Below are positions 17,041 through 26,298 of a stretch of 64,000 nucleotides of DNA, in pieces (position 1 is the first letter of the stretch; every line of letters starts with the position of its first letter). Where the stretch lies: positions 85,485-149,484 of the forward strand of contig JAFTMS010000007.1 of the NCBI GenBank assembly GCA_017452265.1. Reading direction: 5' to 3'. The stretch comes from Bacteroidales bacterium. Its GTDB lineage: Bacteria; Bacteroidota; Bacteroidia; Bacteroidales; UBA932. The notes beneath the pieces were generated by a model. It did no database searches, was not told the origin of the DNA, and was given only the letters and a program-made list of their open reading frames with translations. A program made the position numbers and the translations under genes.

Positions 17041-18741
17041 TTACCAGCCCTTGTTCTGAGTGTAAACATTGCCGGAAAGTGTGATCTGATTGTCAGGAAT
17101 ACGGCAGAGGCCACGCTTTGAGATGACGTTCTGAGCATCGATCTTGACCACATCATTCTGGTTGCCGCTGAGGACGGTCCATGAACCTGCGATTTCGTTT
17201 GCGGCATAGTCCACTCCCTGACGGAGAAGATCCCAATAGCGGAGGCCCTCACCCATGAACTCACGGTGACGCTCTGCGATGATGTTGTCCTTGGAATAAT
17301 CGACGGCTCCGAGACCTGCTCGTGCACGCACCTCGTTCATGTATGATGCGTCTTCCTTGAGCTCTGAAAGCATGAGAAGGACATCAGAATATCTCATGAT
17401 CACGTAGTCCTGATACTGTGAAATCTGGAAGTCGTGGCCGCCCTCCCATGTCGATTCAGCCTGAACCTCAGGGACTGCCTGTCCGCCTACGTTGTATGAA
17501 AGAGGGATATACTTCTTGAGATTGTAGCCTGTGTACTCACGCTGGTCTGCAAGCTCGACTTCACCGAACATTGCCTGACGGCCTTCTCCGACGATGTCGA
17601 TGATGGTAGCGGCCTGACGTGCGTCACCTGCCTCGAAGACATTCCATGAATCAGGATTCACCGTACAAGCGCCCCATCCCTTTCCGTAAGGGACTGCACA
17701 TGCATCAGAGATGCCACGGAGGCCCACCATCACAAGCCAGCGGTTACCAGTAGTCACTCCGTTGTAGTCCTGGGTATAGTTGAACTTCATTGTGAAGAGG
17801 TACTCGTTCACTTCTGAATCCTTGCATCCGATGCCTACCCAGTCGTGATAGTTAAGGCCCTGGCCGTCACCGTTGTCAGTAGCGACAGCAGCCCTCCACA
17901 GACGTGCGAATCCGTTGTTCTCGGAATTCTGCACGAGACCGTAGTTTCCGCCGGCAACGACATCCTCAAGGCCCTTGATCACATAGTCCTTCGTAACGTC
18001 AGCCGGTTCCTTTCCGTAATATCCCTTATAAAAGAGGTATACACGTGCGAGCATTGCCTTTGCGGCCTCGGATGTAGCGCGTCCGTCATTTACTGCATGC
18101 CATGCCTTTGTAGGAACGTACTTGATGTTCTCGGCAGCGAACTTGAGGTCTGCAAATATCTGTGCATATGTCTCTTCCGGATCTGCCTGAGGCACGATGT
18201 CCTTGTTCGGAGCTGTGAGAAGAGGCACACGCTCGAAAAGACGGACGAGGTCGAAGTACTGTACTGCGCGGAGGAAACGTGCCTCGCCCTCTACAGCAGC
18301 CTTTGTCTCTTCAGCTGACGAAGTGTTGAAGTCCGCAGACTCTTCCCATGTGATGTTGTCCAGCTGCACGAGCAGAGAGTTTGCGTTGAAGATACCTGCA
18401 TAATACAGCGTCCAGAGTGTTTCGAAGAGGTTCATATCTGCAGGGGACTGACTCTGGTCAAAACGGTCAATTACCTGATAGCCACGGCCGTCACCATTTC
18501 CTGTAGCTCCGAAGCAGTCGTCACTCATAATCTCCGAAGCCTCGAAGAATGAAGGAGAAGCTCCTCCGGATGCTGTACGGCGATAACCGTCATAGCAGCC
18601 GACGAGGGCGGCCTTTGCATCGGCCATTGTCTTGTAATATGTCTGTGAGTCGATACTTGACATCGATTCCGTGTCGAGAGAGCATGCAGTACCGCTTACA
18701 GCCAACAGAACTATTGCAGCATTTCTAAAAAACTTTTTCAT
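17041..18741 (-). CDS. SusD-like outer-membrane glycan-binding lipoprotein (PUL 1)
   Basis: A 566-residue lipoprotein (lipobox SGTAC near residue 20). It has the RagB/SusD helical TPR framework: an N-terminal block with SQTYYKTMADAKAALVGCYD, a central LARVYLFYKGYYG-type helix pair, and the C-terminal hallmark EVRARAGLG with HREFMGEGLRYWDLLRQG. SusD proteins cap the SusC channel and hand over oligosaccharides. It starts 21 bases after the SusC stop, forming the standard pair, and is followed 23 bases later by the surface-binding lipoprotein. Confidence 0.97.
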   Translation of the reverse strand: MKKFFRNAAIVLLAVSGTACSLDTESMSSIDSQTYYKTMADAKAALVGCYDGYRRTASGGASPSFFEASEIMSDDCFGATGNGDGRGYQVIDRFDQSQSPADMNLFETLWTLYYAGIFNANSLLVQLDNITWEESADFNTSSAEETKAAVEGEARFLRAVQYFDLVRLFERVPLLTAPNKDIVPQADPEETYAQIFADLKFAAENIKYVPTKAWHAVNDGRATSEAAKAMLARVYLFYKGYYGKEPADVTKDYVIKGLEDVVAGGNYGLVQNSENNGFARLWRAAVATDNGDGQGLNYHDWVGIGCKDSEVNEYLFTMKFNYTQDYNGVTTGNRWLVMVGLRGISDACAVPYGKGWGACTVNPDSWNVFEAGDARQAATIIDIVGEGRQAMFGEVELADQREYTGYNLKKYIPLSYNVGGQAVPEVQAESTWEGGHDFQISQYQDYVIMRYSDVLLMLSELKEDASYMNEVRARAGLGAVDYSKDNIIAERHREFMGEGLRYWDLLRQGVDYAANEIAGSWTVLSGNQNDVVKIDAQNVISKRGLCRIPDNQITLSGNVYTQNKGW

Positions 18742-18762
18742 AATTCTCTTTGATTTAAACGG

Positions 18763-21700
18763 TTAGAACTGAAGGTTTACACCAAGGAGGAATGTACGCG
18801 GATGCGGATAGTATCCGAGATCGATGCCTGAGCACCAGCCTGAAGTACCGTAACCGATTTCAGGGTCCATTCCGTCATACTTCGTGAATGTGAACGCATT
18901 CTGCACTGAGACATAGAGTCTTGCCTGGCTGAGCCACTTCACATTTGCAAGACGTGCGAAGTCGTAGCCGAGGGTGATGTTGCTGATGCGGAGGTAGCTT
19001 CCGTCCTGAAGGAAGAGATCCGAGAACTCAGCGTAGTTGATGTTCTGGTCTGTCACGCGAGGAATTCTGTCCGACGTGCCCTCACCATGCCAGCGTCCGA
19101 GGACTGCAGTGGTGTAGTTCGCATACTTGTTAGTGAAGTTCCTGTACGACTGCACAAGTTCAGCTCCTGCAGAACCGTAGGCTGTGACATTGAAGTCGAG
19201 GCCCTTCCAGTCGAATCCGAGGTTGAATCCGTATGTGAATTCCGGCATACCGTTTCCGAGGTCAACCTTATCGCTGTCGTCGATCTTTCCGTCCCTGTTC
19301 TGGTCTACGAAACGGACGTCACCTGGCTGCACATCCGACTGGAGTACACCGAGGCCAGCAGCCTTATGGTCATTGATCTCCTGCTGATTCTGGAAGATGC
19401 CGTCGGTCTCAAGGCCCCACCAGTAACCGATAGAGTGGCCGTTTTCAGCACGGTAGAACTCCTTGGCATTGTCGAAGAGCTCGTTAGTGTTTCCGTGGAT
19501 GATTCCGTCTGAGTTAGGGATTTCGCCTACGACGTTCTTGTTGTATGCGCCGTTTACACCTATATAATAGTTGAAGTCCTTTCCGATATGGTCGTTCCAG
19601 TTGAGTGCAAGCTCGACACCTGAGTTGGTCACGTCACCTCCGTTGATATACGGTGCTCCGGTACCTGCGGTTGCAGGAATAGGGGCTGTGACGAGCCAGT
19701 CGCGCGTAATCTTACGATACCAGTCTGCATTCAGGCTGAGGCGGCTGTCAAGGAAACGTGCATCGATACCGAAGTCGAGCTGTTCCGAAGTCTCCCACTT
19801 GATAGCTGAATTTGCAAGACGCTCCTGTACCGCACCGAGAGTCTCGGCAGCTGAACCGAGCTCGGCACCGGAGCTGGTACCGAATGTGTATGAGTGGTTT
19901 ACAGTCGAGATAGGAGCTGTGAATGCATAGTTGGTGATGTTCTTGTTACCCACCTGTCCCCATGACGCACGGATCTTGAGGAAGTCGAGGCCTTCGGCAT
20001 TGCGGAGCCAGTCCTCTTCGGTCATCACCCAGCCGGCAGACACTGAAGGGAAGAATCCCCAGCGGTTGCCCTTGGCGAACTTCGAAGAACCGTCGGCACG
20101 GAATGTCGCATTGATCATGTACTTCTCCTTGTAGTTGTAGCCGAGACGTGCGAATGCCGAGAAGGTCTTGTCGATGTCGTTCACATTACCCTGAGGCTTG
20201 CCCCAGAATGTGTTGTCGTCAGAACCGTTGTTGAGCCATGCATGGTCGAAGTCCTTGAACTGCTCGACAGAAATCTTGTTGGTTCCGTACATCCACTCGC
20301 CGTAGTTCGTGTCCCACTCGGAACCGATCATAGCAGAGATGTTGTGGTTCTCGGCGATTGTAGTGTCGTATGTCGCAGTGTTGATCCAGGAGAAGCTGTA
20401 GCCGCTTGAAAGGTTCTGGCTTACGGATGCATAATAGTCGGTCTCACCTGAAGGGATGGTACCGTATGAGTTCCAGCGTGCATTGTAGCCGATGCCGTGG
20501 CCGTTAGATGAATAATGAGAGAAGCCCACGGTAGACTTGATTGCAAGGCCCTTCACAGGAGTGAGTTCCACATATACGTCACCGATGAAGTTCTGTGAAG
20601 CCGATGTAGACCTGCCGAGCATCATGGATGCATAAGGGTTGCCGTCGTTGTTATACCAGTTTGTGCTGTCGTATGCAGAGTCGTTCCAGATGCCGCCCTC
20701 ATCGCCCCAGCCGTAATAGTTGTTTCCGTATACATGGGCGAGAGGTGAGGTGTTGAATGCTCCGCGGAGGGTGTTGTTGTACTGGTTGCCCACTCCGATG
20801 CCTGCGGACTTGCCGTAGACGAAAGTCATGTGCTCACCCACCTTGAGAAGGTCCTTGTACACCTTGTGCTCTGAGTTGAGACGCACCTTGTAGCTCTGGT
20901 AGCTTGACTTCTCGCGGCTTCCTGCGATACCTTCCTGATCCGTATAGTTGAACGAAAGTGCATATACGGAAATGTCGTTTCCTCCTGTCACGCCGACTGT
21001 GTAGTTCTGCGTCGGAGCCGACTCACGGAACATCTGGTCCACCCAGTCCGTATCTGCAAGATTATACTGTGACCAGTCGTAAGGGACGCTGCCTGAATTG
21101 AGTGCCTGCTCGTCCATGATCACCTTATATTCCTCAGCATTGAGCATGCGCGCCTGACGGTAAACGGTCTGAACGCCATAATATCCGTCGAAATAAACAT
21201 GGGCCTGTCCTGCCTTACCGGTCTTCGTGGTCACGAGAACCACACCGTTGGCTGCCTGCGAACCGTAGATGGCTGCAGAAGCGGCATCCTTGAGCACGTC
21301 GATGCTCTCTATATCGGCAGGGTTGATCTTCGAGATGTCTCCCGGCACTCCGTCAACGATATACAGAGGGCCTGAGCTTCCTGTAGTACCGATACCACGG
21401 ATAGTGACCTTCATTCCTTCGCCTGGCTGTCCTGATGTAGAGGTGATCTGCATACCCGGGGTCTGGCCCTGAAGCGCCTGAAGGGCGCTTGTGGTATTGC
21501 GCTTCATGAGTTCGTCACCCTTGACATTGAGATTTGCACCTGTCACGAGCTTCTTCTTCTGGACACCGTAGCCGACGACCACGACATCTTCAAGCGTATT
21601 CAGATCCTCTTCAAGGACGAAATCGATCACAGAGCGACCGTTGATCTGCTGTGTGACCGTCTTGTAGCCGAGGCATACGACAGAAAGCTCCGTCGTCCCT

Positions 21701-21918
21701 GTCGGCAACATCATCGAGTAGGTACCGTCAGCTTCGGTCATAGTTCCGACCGTCGTACCAAGCACGACGACTCCGGCTCCTATGACAGGAGAACCGTCGG
21801 CCGCAGCGGTAACCTTACCTGTGACATGGGTCTGGGCAAATGCCTGCCCCCCCCATGCGACAATCGCGAGCAGCGCTGCAAGCGCCGTCACGAGTCTTTT
21901 AGGGAAAATCTTTTCCAT
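18763..21918 (-). CDS. SusC-like TonB-dependent transporter (PUL 1)
   Basis: 1051 residues. The order is signal peptide ending near QAFAQ, carboxypeptidase-regulatory-like domain (about 32-110), TonB box region (DVVVVGYGVQKKK), plug (about 115-235, with IRGIGTTGSSGPLYIVDGVPG), then a 22-strand barrel ending in the typical aromatic C-terminus (FLLGVNLQF). It imports oligosaccharides across the outer membrane, energised by TonB, with SusD as lid. It is the first gene of PUL 1. The signal-peptide codons contain a run of eight G, so a one-base slip would abolish the protein. Confidence 0.97.
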   Translation of the reverse strand: MEKIFPKRLVTALAALLAIVAWGGQAFAQTHVTGKVTAAADGSPVIGAGVVVLGTTVGTMTEADGTYSMMLPTGTTELSVVCLGYKTVTQQINGRSVIDFVLEEDLNTLEDVVVVGYGVQKKKLVTGANLNVKGDELMKRNTTSALQALQGQTPGMQITSTSGQPGEGMKVTIRGIGTTGSSGPLYIVDGVPGDISKINPADIESIDVLKDAASAAIYGSQAANGVVLVTTKTGKAGQAHVYFDGYYGVQTVYRQARMLNAEEYKVIMDEQALNSGSVPYDWSQYNLADTDWVDQMFRESAPTQNYTVGVTGGNDISVYALSFNYTDQEGIAGSREKSSYQSYKVRLNSEHKVYKDLLKVGEHMTFVYGKSAGIGVGNQYNNTLRGAFNTSPLAHVYGNNYYGWGDEGGIWNDSAYDSTNWYNNDGNPYASMMLGRSTSASQNFIGDVYVELTPVKGLAIKSTVGFSHYSSNGHGIGYNARWNSYGTIPSGETDYYASVSQNLSSGYSFSWINTATYDTTIAENHNISAMIGSEWDTNYGEWMYGTNKISVEQFKDFDHAWLNNGSDDNTFWGKPQGNVNDIDKTFSAFARLGYNYKEKYMINATFRADGSSKFAKGNRWGFFPSVSAGWVMTEEDWLRNAEGLDFLKIRASWGQVGNKNITNYAFTAPISTVNHSYTFGTSSGAELGSAAETLGAVQERLANSAIKWETSEQLDFGIDARFLDSRLSLNADWYRKITRDWLVTAPIPATAGTGAPYINGGDVTNSGVELALNWNDHIGKDFNYYIGVNGAYNKNVVGEIPNSDGIIHGNTNELFDNAKEFYRAENGHSIGYWWGLETDGIFQNQQEINDHKAAGLGVLQSDVQPGDVRFVDQNRDGKIDDSDKVDLGNGMPEFTYGFNLGFDWKGLDFNVTAYGSAGAELVQSYRNFTNKYANYTTAVLGRWHGEGTSDRIPRVTDQNINYAEFSDLFLQDGSYLRISNITLGYDFARLANVKWLSQARLYVSVQNAFTFTKYDGMDPEIGYGTSGWCSGIDLGYYPHPRTFLLGVNLQF
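21847..21854 (-). repeat. Homopolymer of eight G in the SusC 1 signal-peptide codons
   Basis: Eight C on the plus strand, read as TGG GGG GGG CAG (Trp-Gly-Gly-Gln) on the coding strand about 22 codons after the start. Tracts of this length are prone to slipped-strand changes. Confidence 0.8.
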
Positions 21919-21994
21919 AGAGACAGTGTTAGTTTGTGGTTAATAATTATGTTTTGTGTCATTATAGCAAGCAAACGCGAGCATTTTCACATAG

Positions 21995-22002
21995 CAAATA
22001 TA
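21995..22002 (-). promoter_or_regulatory. Bacteroidota -7 element for PUL 1 (TATATTTG)
   Basis: TATATTTG on the minus strand, 76 bases before the SusC ATG, with no clear -33 TTTG, as expected for an activator-dependent PUL promoter. The 242-base divergent region also carries the promoter of the esterase on the other strand; no clear paired operator is seen. Confidence 0.5.
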
Positions 22003-22102
22003 CGGATTCCCGACGGAAAGGAGTGGGAGTTTTTGTTGTTTCTTCATGTAATAAATGTTGTTGAAAGTGCGAAAACATTAGGAATATGTCGTGATTGTTT
22101 TC

Positions 22103-22110
22103 TAAATTTG
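22103..22110 (+). promoter_or_regulatory. Bacteroidota -7 element (TAAATTTG) for the esterase gene
   Basis: TAAATTTG fits TAnnTTTG and lies 50 bases before the ATG at 22161, giving a leader of about 40 bases. Confidence 0.5.
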
Positions 22111-22160
22111 CTCCCGCCTCACGGGCATAAGACACCGAAACATATAACCGATACAGATAC

Positions 22161-23612
22161 ATGAAACGACTAATGACCTTAGTCCTCCTGCTATGCACAT
22201 GCCTTGCAGCGGAGGCAAAACTTTCGATTTCGAAACTTTGCAGCGATTCGATGGTGCTGCAGCAGAATTCACAGGCGACGATCTGGGGAACGGCAAAAGC
22301 AGGCTCCCAGATATCTGTAAGCCCATCATGGAACGGCAGGACATATCGATGCAACGCCGATGGCGAGGGAAGATGGACTGTCAAAATTGATACACCTGAG
22401 GGAAGTTACAAAAGTCACACCCTTACCGTAAAGGGAGATGGAGAGACCGTACGCATCAATGACGTTCTGGTAGGAGAAGTATGGCTTGCCTCCGGACAGA
22501 GCAACATGGAGATGCCGATGCGAGGCTTCTACAACTGCCCTGTCGAGGATGCTCTCGACTACATCAGTGCCCCTGCAGCGAAGGAAAAGATAAGGATGTT
22601 TACGGTTCCGATCAAGCAGTCCTACGAGCCGCAGACCGAGGTGGAAAGCAGCTGGCTTGGAGCGGAAGCGTCAACAGTTCCGGGGATGAGTGCAGTGGCA
22701 TACTTCTTCGCACACGAGCTGAACGAGATGCTGGACATTCCTGTGGGAGTCATTTCGTGCGCATATGGCGGAGCGCGTGTCGAAAGCTGGACGTCTAAGG
22801 AGATTCTTGAGACGTATCCGGACGAAGACCTCAGCCGTGAGCACATCGAGTCCATGGTCCATTATCACCGCCCTTATCTTGCATACAACGCAATGCTCTG
22901 CCCTGTAATGGGATACACCATAAAAGGCTTCATCTGGTATCAGGGATGTTCGAATGTCGGAAAGCATGAGCAGTTCGTGGAGCGCATGGAGAACATGGTC
23001 GGACACTGGAGGAAGTGCTGGAACGACACGGATGCCAGCCTGCCATTCTATATGGTGGAAATCGCACCTTACCGCAACAAGCCGGCAAGCGCCACAAGCT
23101 GGTATGCCCTTCTGAGGCAGGCCCAGCATGAGGCGGCAAAGAAGATTCCGAACAGCGGCATCGTCGTGACGAACGACCTTGTGGAGAGCTATGAGATGGA
23201 CAACATACATCCGGCAAAGAAGAAGCCTGTCGGGGAGAGACTTGCATATCTTGCACTGAACCGCAACTATGGCTTCACCACGATTGCATGCGACAGTCCT
23301 GAGGCGGTACGCGCGATACAGATGGGAAGCGGAAACGAGATCGGAGTGGAGCTTACGAACTGCTGGAACGGAATAAGCCGCTGGATGGAGATCGAGGGAC
23401 TTGAGGTGGCCGGTAGCGAAGGTATATTCTATCCCGTGACTTACGCATATTTCGAATGGGAGCCTAAGATACTGAGAGTCAGATCGGAATTCGTCTGGGA
23501 TCCTTGTGAGGTGCGCTATGGCTGGGGTGATTTCAGACCGGGCAATCTCAAGAATGTGCAGGGACTTCCTGTCGCACCTTTCTGGTTAAAGTTGGAAAAG
23601 AACGCCAAATAA
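22161..23612 (+). CDS. Sialate O-acetylesterase-like SGNH esterase
   Basis: 483 residues with a signal peptide (ends near AAEA). The SASA-type esterase family shows an N-terminal beta-sandwich strip (LSISKLCSDSMVLQQNSQAT) and then the SGNH core. The nucleophile is probably S114 in ASGQSNMEMP, the oxyanion Gly block lies near SCAYGGARVESW, and the Asp/His pair lies in MDNIHPAKK. Such secreted enzymes remove O-acetyl groups from sialic acid or, in plant-glycan loci, from xylan or xyloglucan. It is divergent from PUL 1, where deacetylation would expose the backbone to GH5, but the link is inferred. A paralogue lies at 31643-33142. Confidence 0.9.
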   Translation: MKRLMTLVLLLCTCLAAEAKLSISKLCSDSMVLQQNSQATIWGTAKAGSQISVSPSWNGRTYRCNADGEGRWTVKIDTPEGSYKSHTLTVKGDGETVRINDVLVGEVWLASGQSNMEMPMRGFYNCPVEDALDYISAPAAKEKIRMFTVPIKQSYEPQTEVESSWLGAEASTVPGMSAVAYFFAHELNEMLDIPVGVISCAYGGARVESWTSKEILETYPDEDLSREHIESMVHYHRPYLAYNAMLCPVMGYTIKGFIWYQGCSNVGKHEQFVERMENMVGHWRKCWNDTDASLPFYMVEIAPYRNKPASATSWYALLRQAQHEAAKKIPNSGIVVTNDLVESYEMDNIHPAKKKPVGERLAYLALNRNYGFTTIACDSPEAVRAIQMGSGNEIGVELTNCWNGISRWMEIEGLEVAGSEGIFYPVTYAYFEWEPKILRVRSEFVWDPCEVRYGWGDFRPGNLKNVQGLPVAPFWLKLEKNAK

Positions 23613-23622
23613 GGTAAATTTG
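23592..23622 (+). promoter_or_regulatory. Complete Bacteroidota promoter (TTG / TAAATTTG)
   Basis: TTG (23592-23594) and TAAATTTG (23615-23622) are separated by 20 bases, the expected -33/-7 spacing. It overlaps the end of the esterase gene and puts transcription start near 23629. This favours the ATG at 23657 for the DJ-1-like gene over one at 23630. Confidence 0.65.
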
Positions 23623-23656
23623 CACGCTTTTGCATGAATTTACAGTTTACATTGAT

Positions 23657-24232
23657 ATGAAAGGAACATTTGTATTTCTCGCAGACGGATTCGAGGTGTC
23701 TGAAGCCCTCACGACCGTCAATATGCTCCGCAGAGGCGGAGTGAACGTCAAGACCGTATCAATCTACGACGACAGGATCGTCACAAGTTCGAACCGCATA
23801 CCGGTCGTGGCAGACATGTCATTCGGAGAATTCAGGGCATCCACATCATTCGGAGCCTGCCTGCCGACGGACGTGATGATATTCCCGGGCGGAATGCCGG
23901 GTTCTGCAAATCTTGCAGCATTCGGAAAGCTGATGGACATAATGCAGCAGCATTATGCGGAAGGCGGTACCGTAGCGGCGATCTGTGCTGCTCCAAGCGT
24001 CGTGCTGTCACTTCTTCCGGGACTCAAAGGCCGCCGCATGACCTGCTATGACGGTTTTGAGGAAACCCTCACAGCAAAGGGTGTCGAATATGTGAAGGAA
24101 GGCGTCGTGAAGGACGGCAACATCATCACAGGACGCGGCCCGGGCTGGGCTGTGGAATTCGGCCTTGCAATCCTTGCACACATCAAGGGGCAGGAAACAG
24201 CTGACAAAGTGAAGGCAGGCCTGATGCTCTGA
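23657..24232 (+). CDS. DJ-1/PfpI family protein
   Basis: 191 residues, cytoplasmic. Start 23657 is chosen because MKGTFVFLADGFE begins the conserved fold and an upstream in-frame ATG (23630) coincides with the predicted transcription start. The nucleophile elbow is AAICAAP with C110, and the conserved Glu is E13 in GFEVSE; together they form the DJ-1-type reactive-cysteine site. Relatives act as protein or nucleotide deglycases, glyoxalases or stress chaperones; the specific role cannot be told. The gene has its own promoter, and the SDR gene follows by 53 bases. Confidence 0.92.
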   Translation: MKGTFVFLADGFEVSEALTTVNMLRRGGVNVKTVSIYDDRIVTSSNRIPVVADMSFGEFRASTSFGACLPTDVMIFPGGMPGSANLAAFGKLMDIMQQHYAEGGTVAAICAAPSVVLSLLPGLKGRRMTCYDGFEETLTAKGVEYVKEGVVKDGNIITGRGPGWAVEFGLAILAHIKGQETADKVKAGLML

Positions 24233-24285
24233 CAGCGCTTGACTGTAACGTCTCAGAATGTAAACAGTTTCTAAAACCTATTGAT

Positions 24286-25071
24286 ATGGATTTTAAAGGA
24301 AAGACCGTCCTCATCACGGGCGGCGGCAGCGGCATCGGGGAGGCAATGGCCTACCAGTATGCCAAAAGAGGTACAAACGTCATCCTCACGGGAAGACGCA
24401 TCGCTACCCTCGAAAAAGTGCAGAAAAACTGCATCGCTCTCGGTGTGAAGGCATGGTGCAGGACTGTAGATGTCGAGAAGCCTGAAACAATCGACGAACT
24501 CGTAGCCTGGATACGTCAGGAAGGCCATCAGATAGACTTCCTGCTCCAGAATGCCGGCATATCCACAAGGTCGCTAACCCTGGAGACGGACATGAGCGTG
24601 GACCGCAGGGTGATGGAAGTGAACTACTTCGGAGGCATCTACCTCGTGAAGGCGCTTAAGGACATGTTCCTCGAAAGAGGTGTACATATAGCCGTGATAT
24701 CTTCTGTATCAGGAGTGTTCGGATTTCCGGTCCGTTCCGCATATTGTGCATCGAAGCATGCTCTGCACGGATTCTACGAGACCATAGCCCTCGAATATCC
24801 TCAGATAAAGACGACAATCATCATTCCGGGACGTATACATACCGATGTATCCATCAACGCCCTTGACGGCACAGGAAAGCCGACAGGTGTAATGGATCCG
24901 GGCCAGGCCAACGGAATGGATGTCAACAAGATGGCGAAGAAGGCAATGAGGGCGATTGCACGCGGCAGGCATCAGAAAGTCGTCGGAGGATTCGACACGA
25001 TCATGGTGCCGTTCTACAAGTACATCCCGTGCCTGTTCCGCCTCATAGCACGCAATGTATCAGCACGCTGA
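24286..25071 (+). CDS. Short-chain dehydrogenase/reductase
   Basis: 261 residues, the classical SDR length. The NAD(P)-binding turn is TGGGSGIG (11-18), NAG is at 89-91, and the catalytic residues are S140, Y153 and K157 in ISSVSG...YCASK. The helix around RRI at 37-39 suggests NADP preference. The C-terminal end (TIMVPFYKYIPCLFRLIARN) is hydrophobic, as in membrane-associated members acting on lipid-like substrates. The cytoplasmic substrate is not identifiable. A strong hairpin follows the stop. Confidence 0.93.
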   Translation: MDFKGKTVLITGGGSGIGEAMAYQYAKRGTNVILTGRRIATLEKVQKNCIALGVKAWCRTVDVEKPETIDELVAWIRQEGHQIDFLLQNAGISTRSLTLETDMSVDRRVMEVNYFGGIYLVKALKDMFLERGVHIAVISSVSGVFGFPVRSAYCASKHALHGFYETIALEYPQIKTTIIIPGRIHTDVSINALDGTGKPTGVMDPGQANGMDVNKMAKKAMRAIARGRHQKVVGGFDTIMVPFYKYIPCLFRLIARNVSAR

Positions 25072-25113
25072 CACCCCGTAAAACATAAAGCACTGAATAC
25101 AAACACCTTACCC

Positions 25114-25147
25114 AAAGTGCGTGCTCACCATTGACGGCACGCACTTT
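25114..25147 (+). terminator. Strong 11-bp hairpin after the SDR gene
   Basis: AAAGTGCGTGC (25114-25124) pairs perfectly with GCACGCACTTT (25137-25147) around 12 bases. There is no long U-run after it on either strand, so it may work as an imperfect terminator or an mRNA 3'-end stabiliser. Confidence 0.5.
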
Positions 25148-25188
25148 CAATAAAACAATGATAATCAAATAGTTACATTTTACATAAT

Positions 25189-26262
25189 ATGAACAAAAGA
25201 AAAGTGATCTGCGGAATACAGCAGGTCGGAATCGGAGTAAGAAGCGTTGAAGAGTCATGGGCGTGGTACAAGGACGTCTTCGGCTTTGACGTGAAGATGT
25301 TCGGCGACGAAGGCGTTGCCGAGAGGATGCTTCCGTACACAGGAGGAAAGCCACAGCCGCGCTATGCAATCCTGGTGCTGAACCTTCGCGGAGGCGGCGG
25401 ATTCGAAGTGTGGGAACCTCGCGGACGTGAGTTGAACTATGTGCAGTTCACTCCGGAACTCGGAGACTACGGCATATTCGCCTGCAAGGTGAAGTCGCGC
25501 AATGTGCGTGCCGCATATGAAGAGATGAAGAAGAAAGGAGTCAATGTGCTTACAGAGCCTGCCGCAAACCCTGCAGGTAAGGAGCATTTCTTCGTTCTGG
25601 ATCCTTGGAACAACCTTTTCGACATCGAGAGCGACAGCTATTGCTTCATCAATGAAGACAAGAATACGGGCGGCAACAACGGTGCGCTCCTCGGAGTGTC
25701 AGACATGGACAAGTCCATCAGGTTCTACAGTTCGATCATGGACTACGACAAGGTGGAATACGATGTCACAGACACATTTGCAGACCTCAAAGGCGTTCCC
25801 GGCGGTCAGTACCGGCTGCGCAGAGTCATGCTCACGCGTTCAAAGCCGATTGAAGGCCCTCTGAGCGAAGTCATGGGAACATCCCACATAGAACTGGTCC
25901 AGAGGATTGCAGAAGAAGGCGTTCCGGCAGCACGCAAGCTCTATGAAGGCAGGCTGTGGGGCGATCCGGGATTCATCCACCTCTGCTTCGACATCCGCAA
26001 TATGGAGGAAATCCGCAAGGCATCCGAGGCCCTCGGCCACAAGTTCGTCTGCGACGGAGGACGTGACTTCAAGATGGGAGAGGCAAACGGTCACTTCACG
26101 TATATCGAGGATCCGGACGGCACCCTCATCGAATTCGTCGAGACATTCAAGATCCCGATTCTCAAGAAGTTGGGCATATATCTCCACCTCGAGAACCGCG
26201 ACGATTCAAAGCCGCTTCCAAGCTGGATCATGAAATGCCTCCGCTTCATGAAGAGCAAATAG
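25189..26262 (+). CDS. Double VOC (glyoxalase/dioxygenase fold) protein
   Basis: 357 residues with two vicinal-oxygen-chelate domains: residues about 1-140 (GIQQVGIGVRSVEESWAWYK to FVLDPWNNLFDIES) and about 155-325 (ALLGVSDMDKSIRFYSSI to THIELV and YIEDPDGTLIEFVET). Possible metal ligands are the His of SHIELV and the Glu of LIEFVE. Family members include glyoxalase I, extradiol dioxygenases and 4-hydroxyphenylpyruvate dioxygenase; the C-terminal half is the better-preserved metal site. The enzyme is cytoplasmic and its substrate unknown. A TACATTTT near -7 upstream is only a partial promoter match. Confidence 0.87.
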   Translation: MNKRKVICGIQQVGIGVRSVEESWAWYKDVFGFDVKMFGDEGVAERMLPYTGGKPQPRYAILVLNLRGGGGFEVWEPRGRELNYVQFTPELGDYGIFACKVKSRNVRAAYEEMKKKGVNVLTEPAANPAGKEHFFVLDPWNNLFDIESDSYCFINEDKNTGGNNGALLGVSDMDKSIRFYSSIMDYDKVEYDVTDTFADLKGVPGGQYRLRRVMLTRSKPIEGPLSEVMGTSHIELVQRIAEEGVPAARKLYEGRLWGDPGFIHLCFDIRNMEEIRKASEALGHKFVCDGGRDFKMGEANGHFTYIEDPDGTLIEFVETFKIPILKKLGIYLHLENRDDSKPLPSWIMKCLRFMKSK

Positions 26263-26298
26263 CACGCGGACATGAAAAAGTCAAAAGACTGCCGAGCC

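Noticed and set aside
22161-23612. Assigning the esterase firmly to PUL 1 and to sialic acid
   Set aside because: The SASA family acts on several acetylated sugars and the gene has its own divergent promoter; the link to PUL 1 is only by place.
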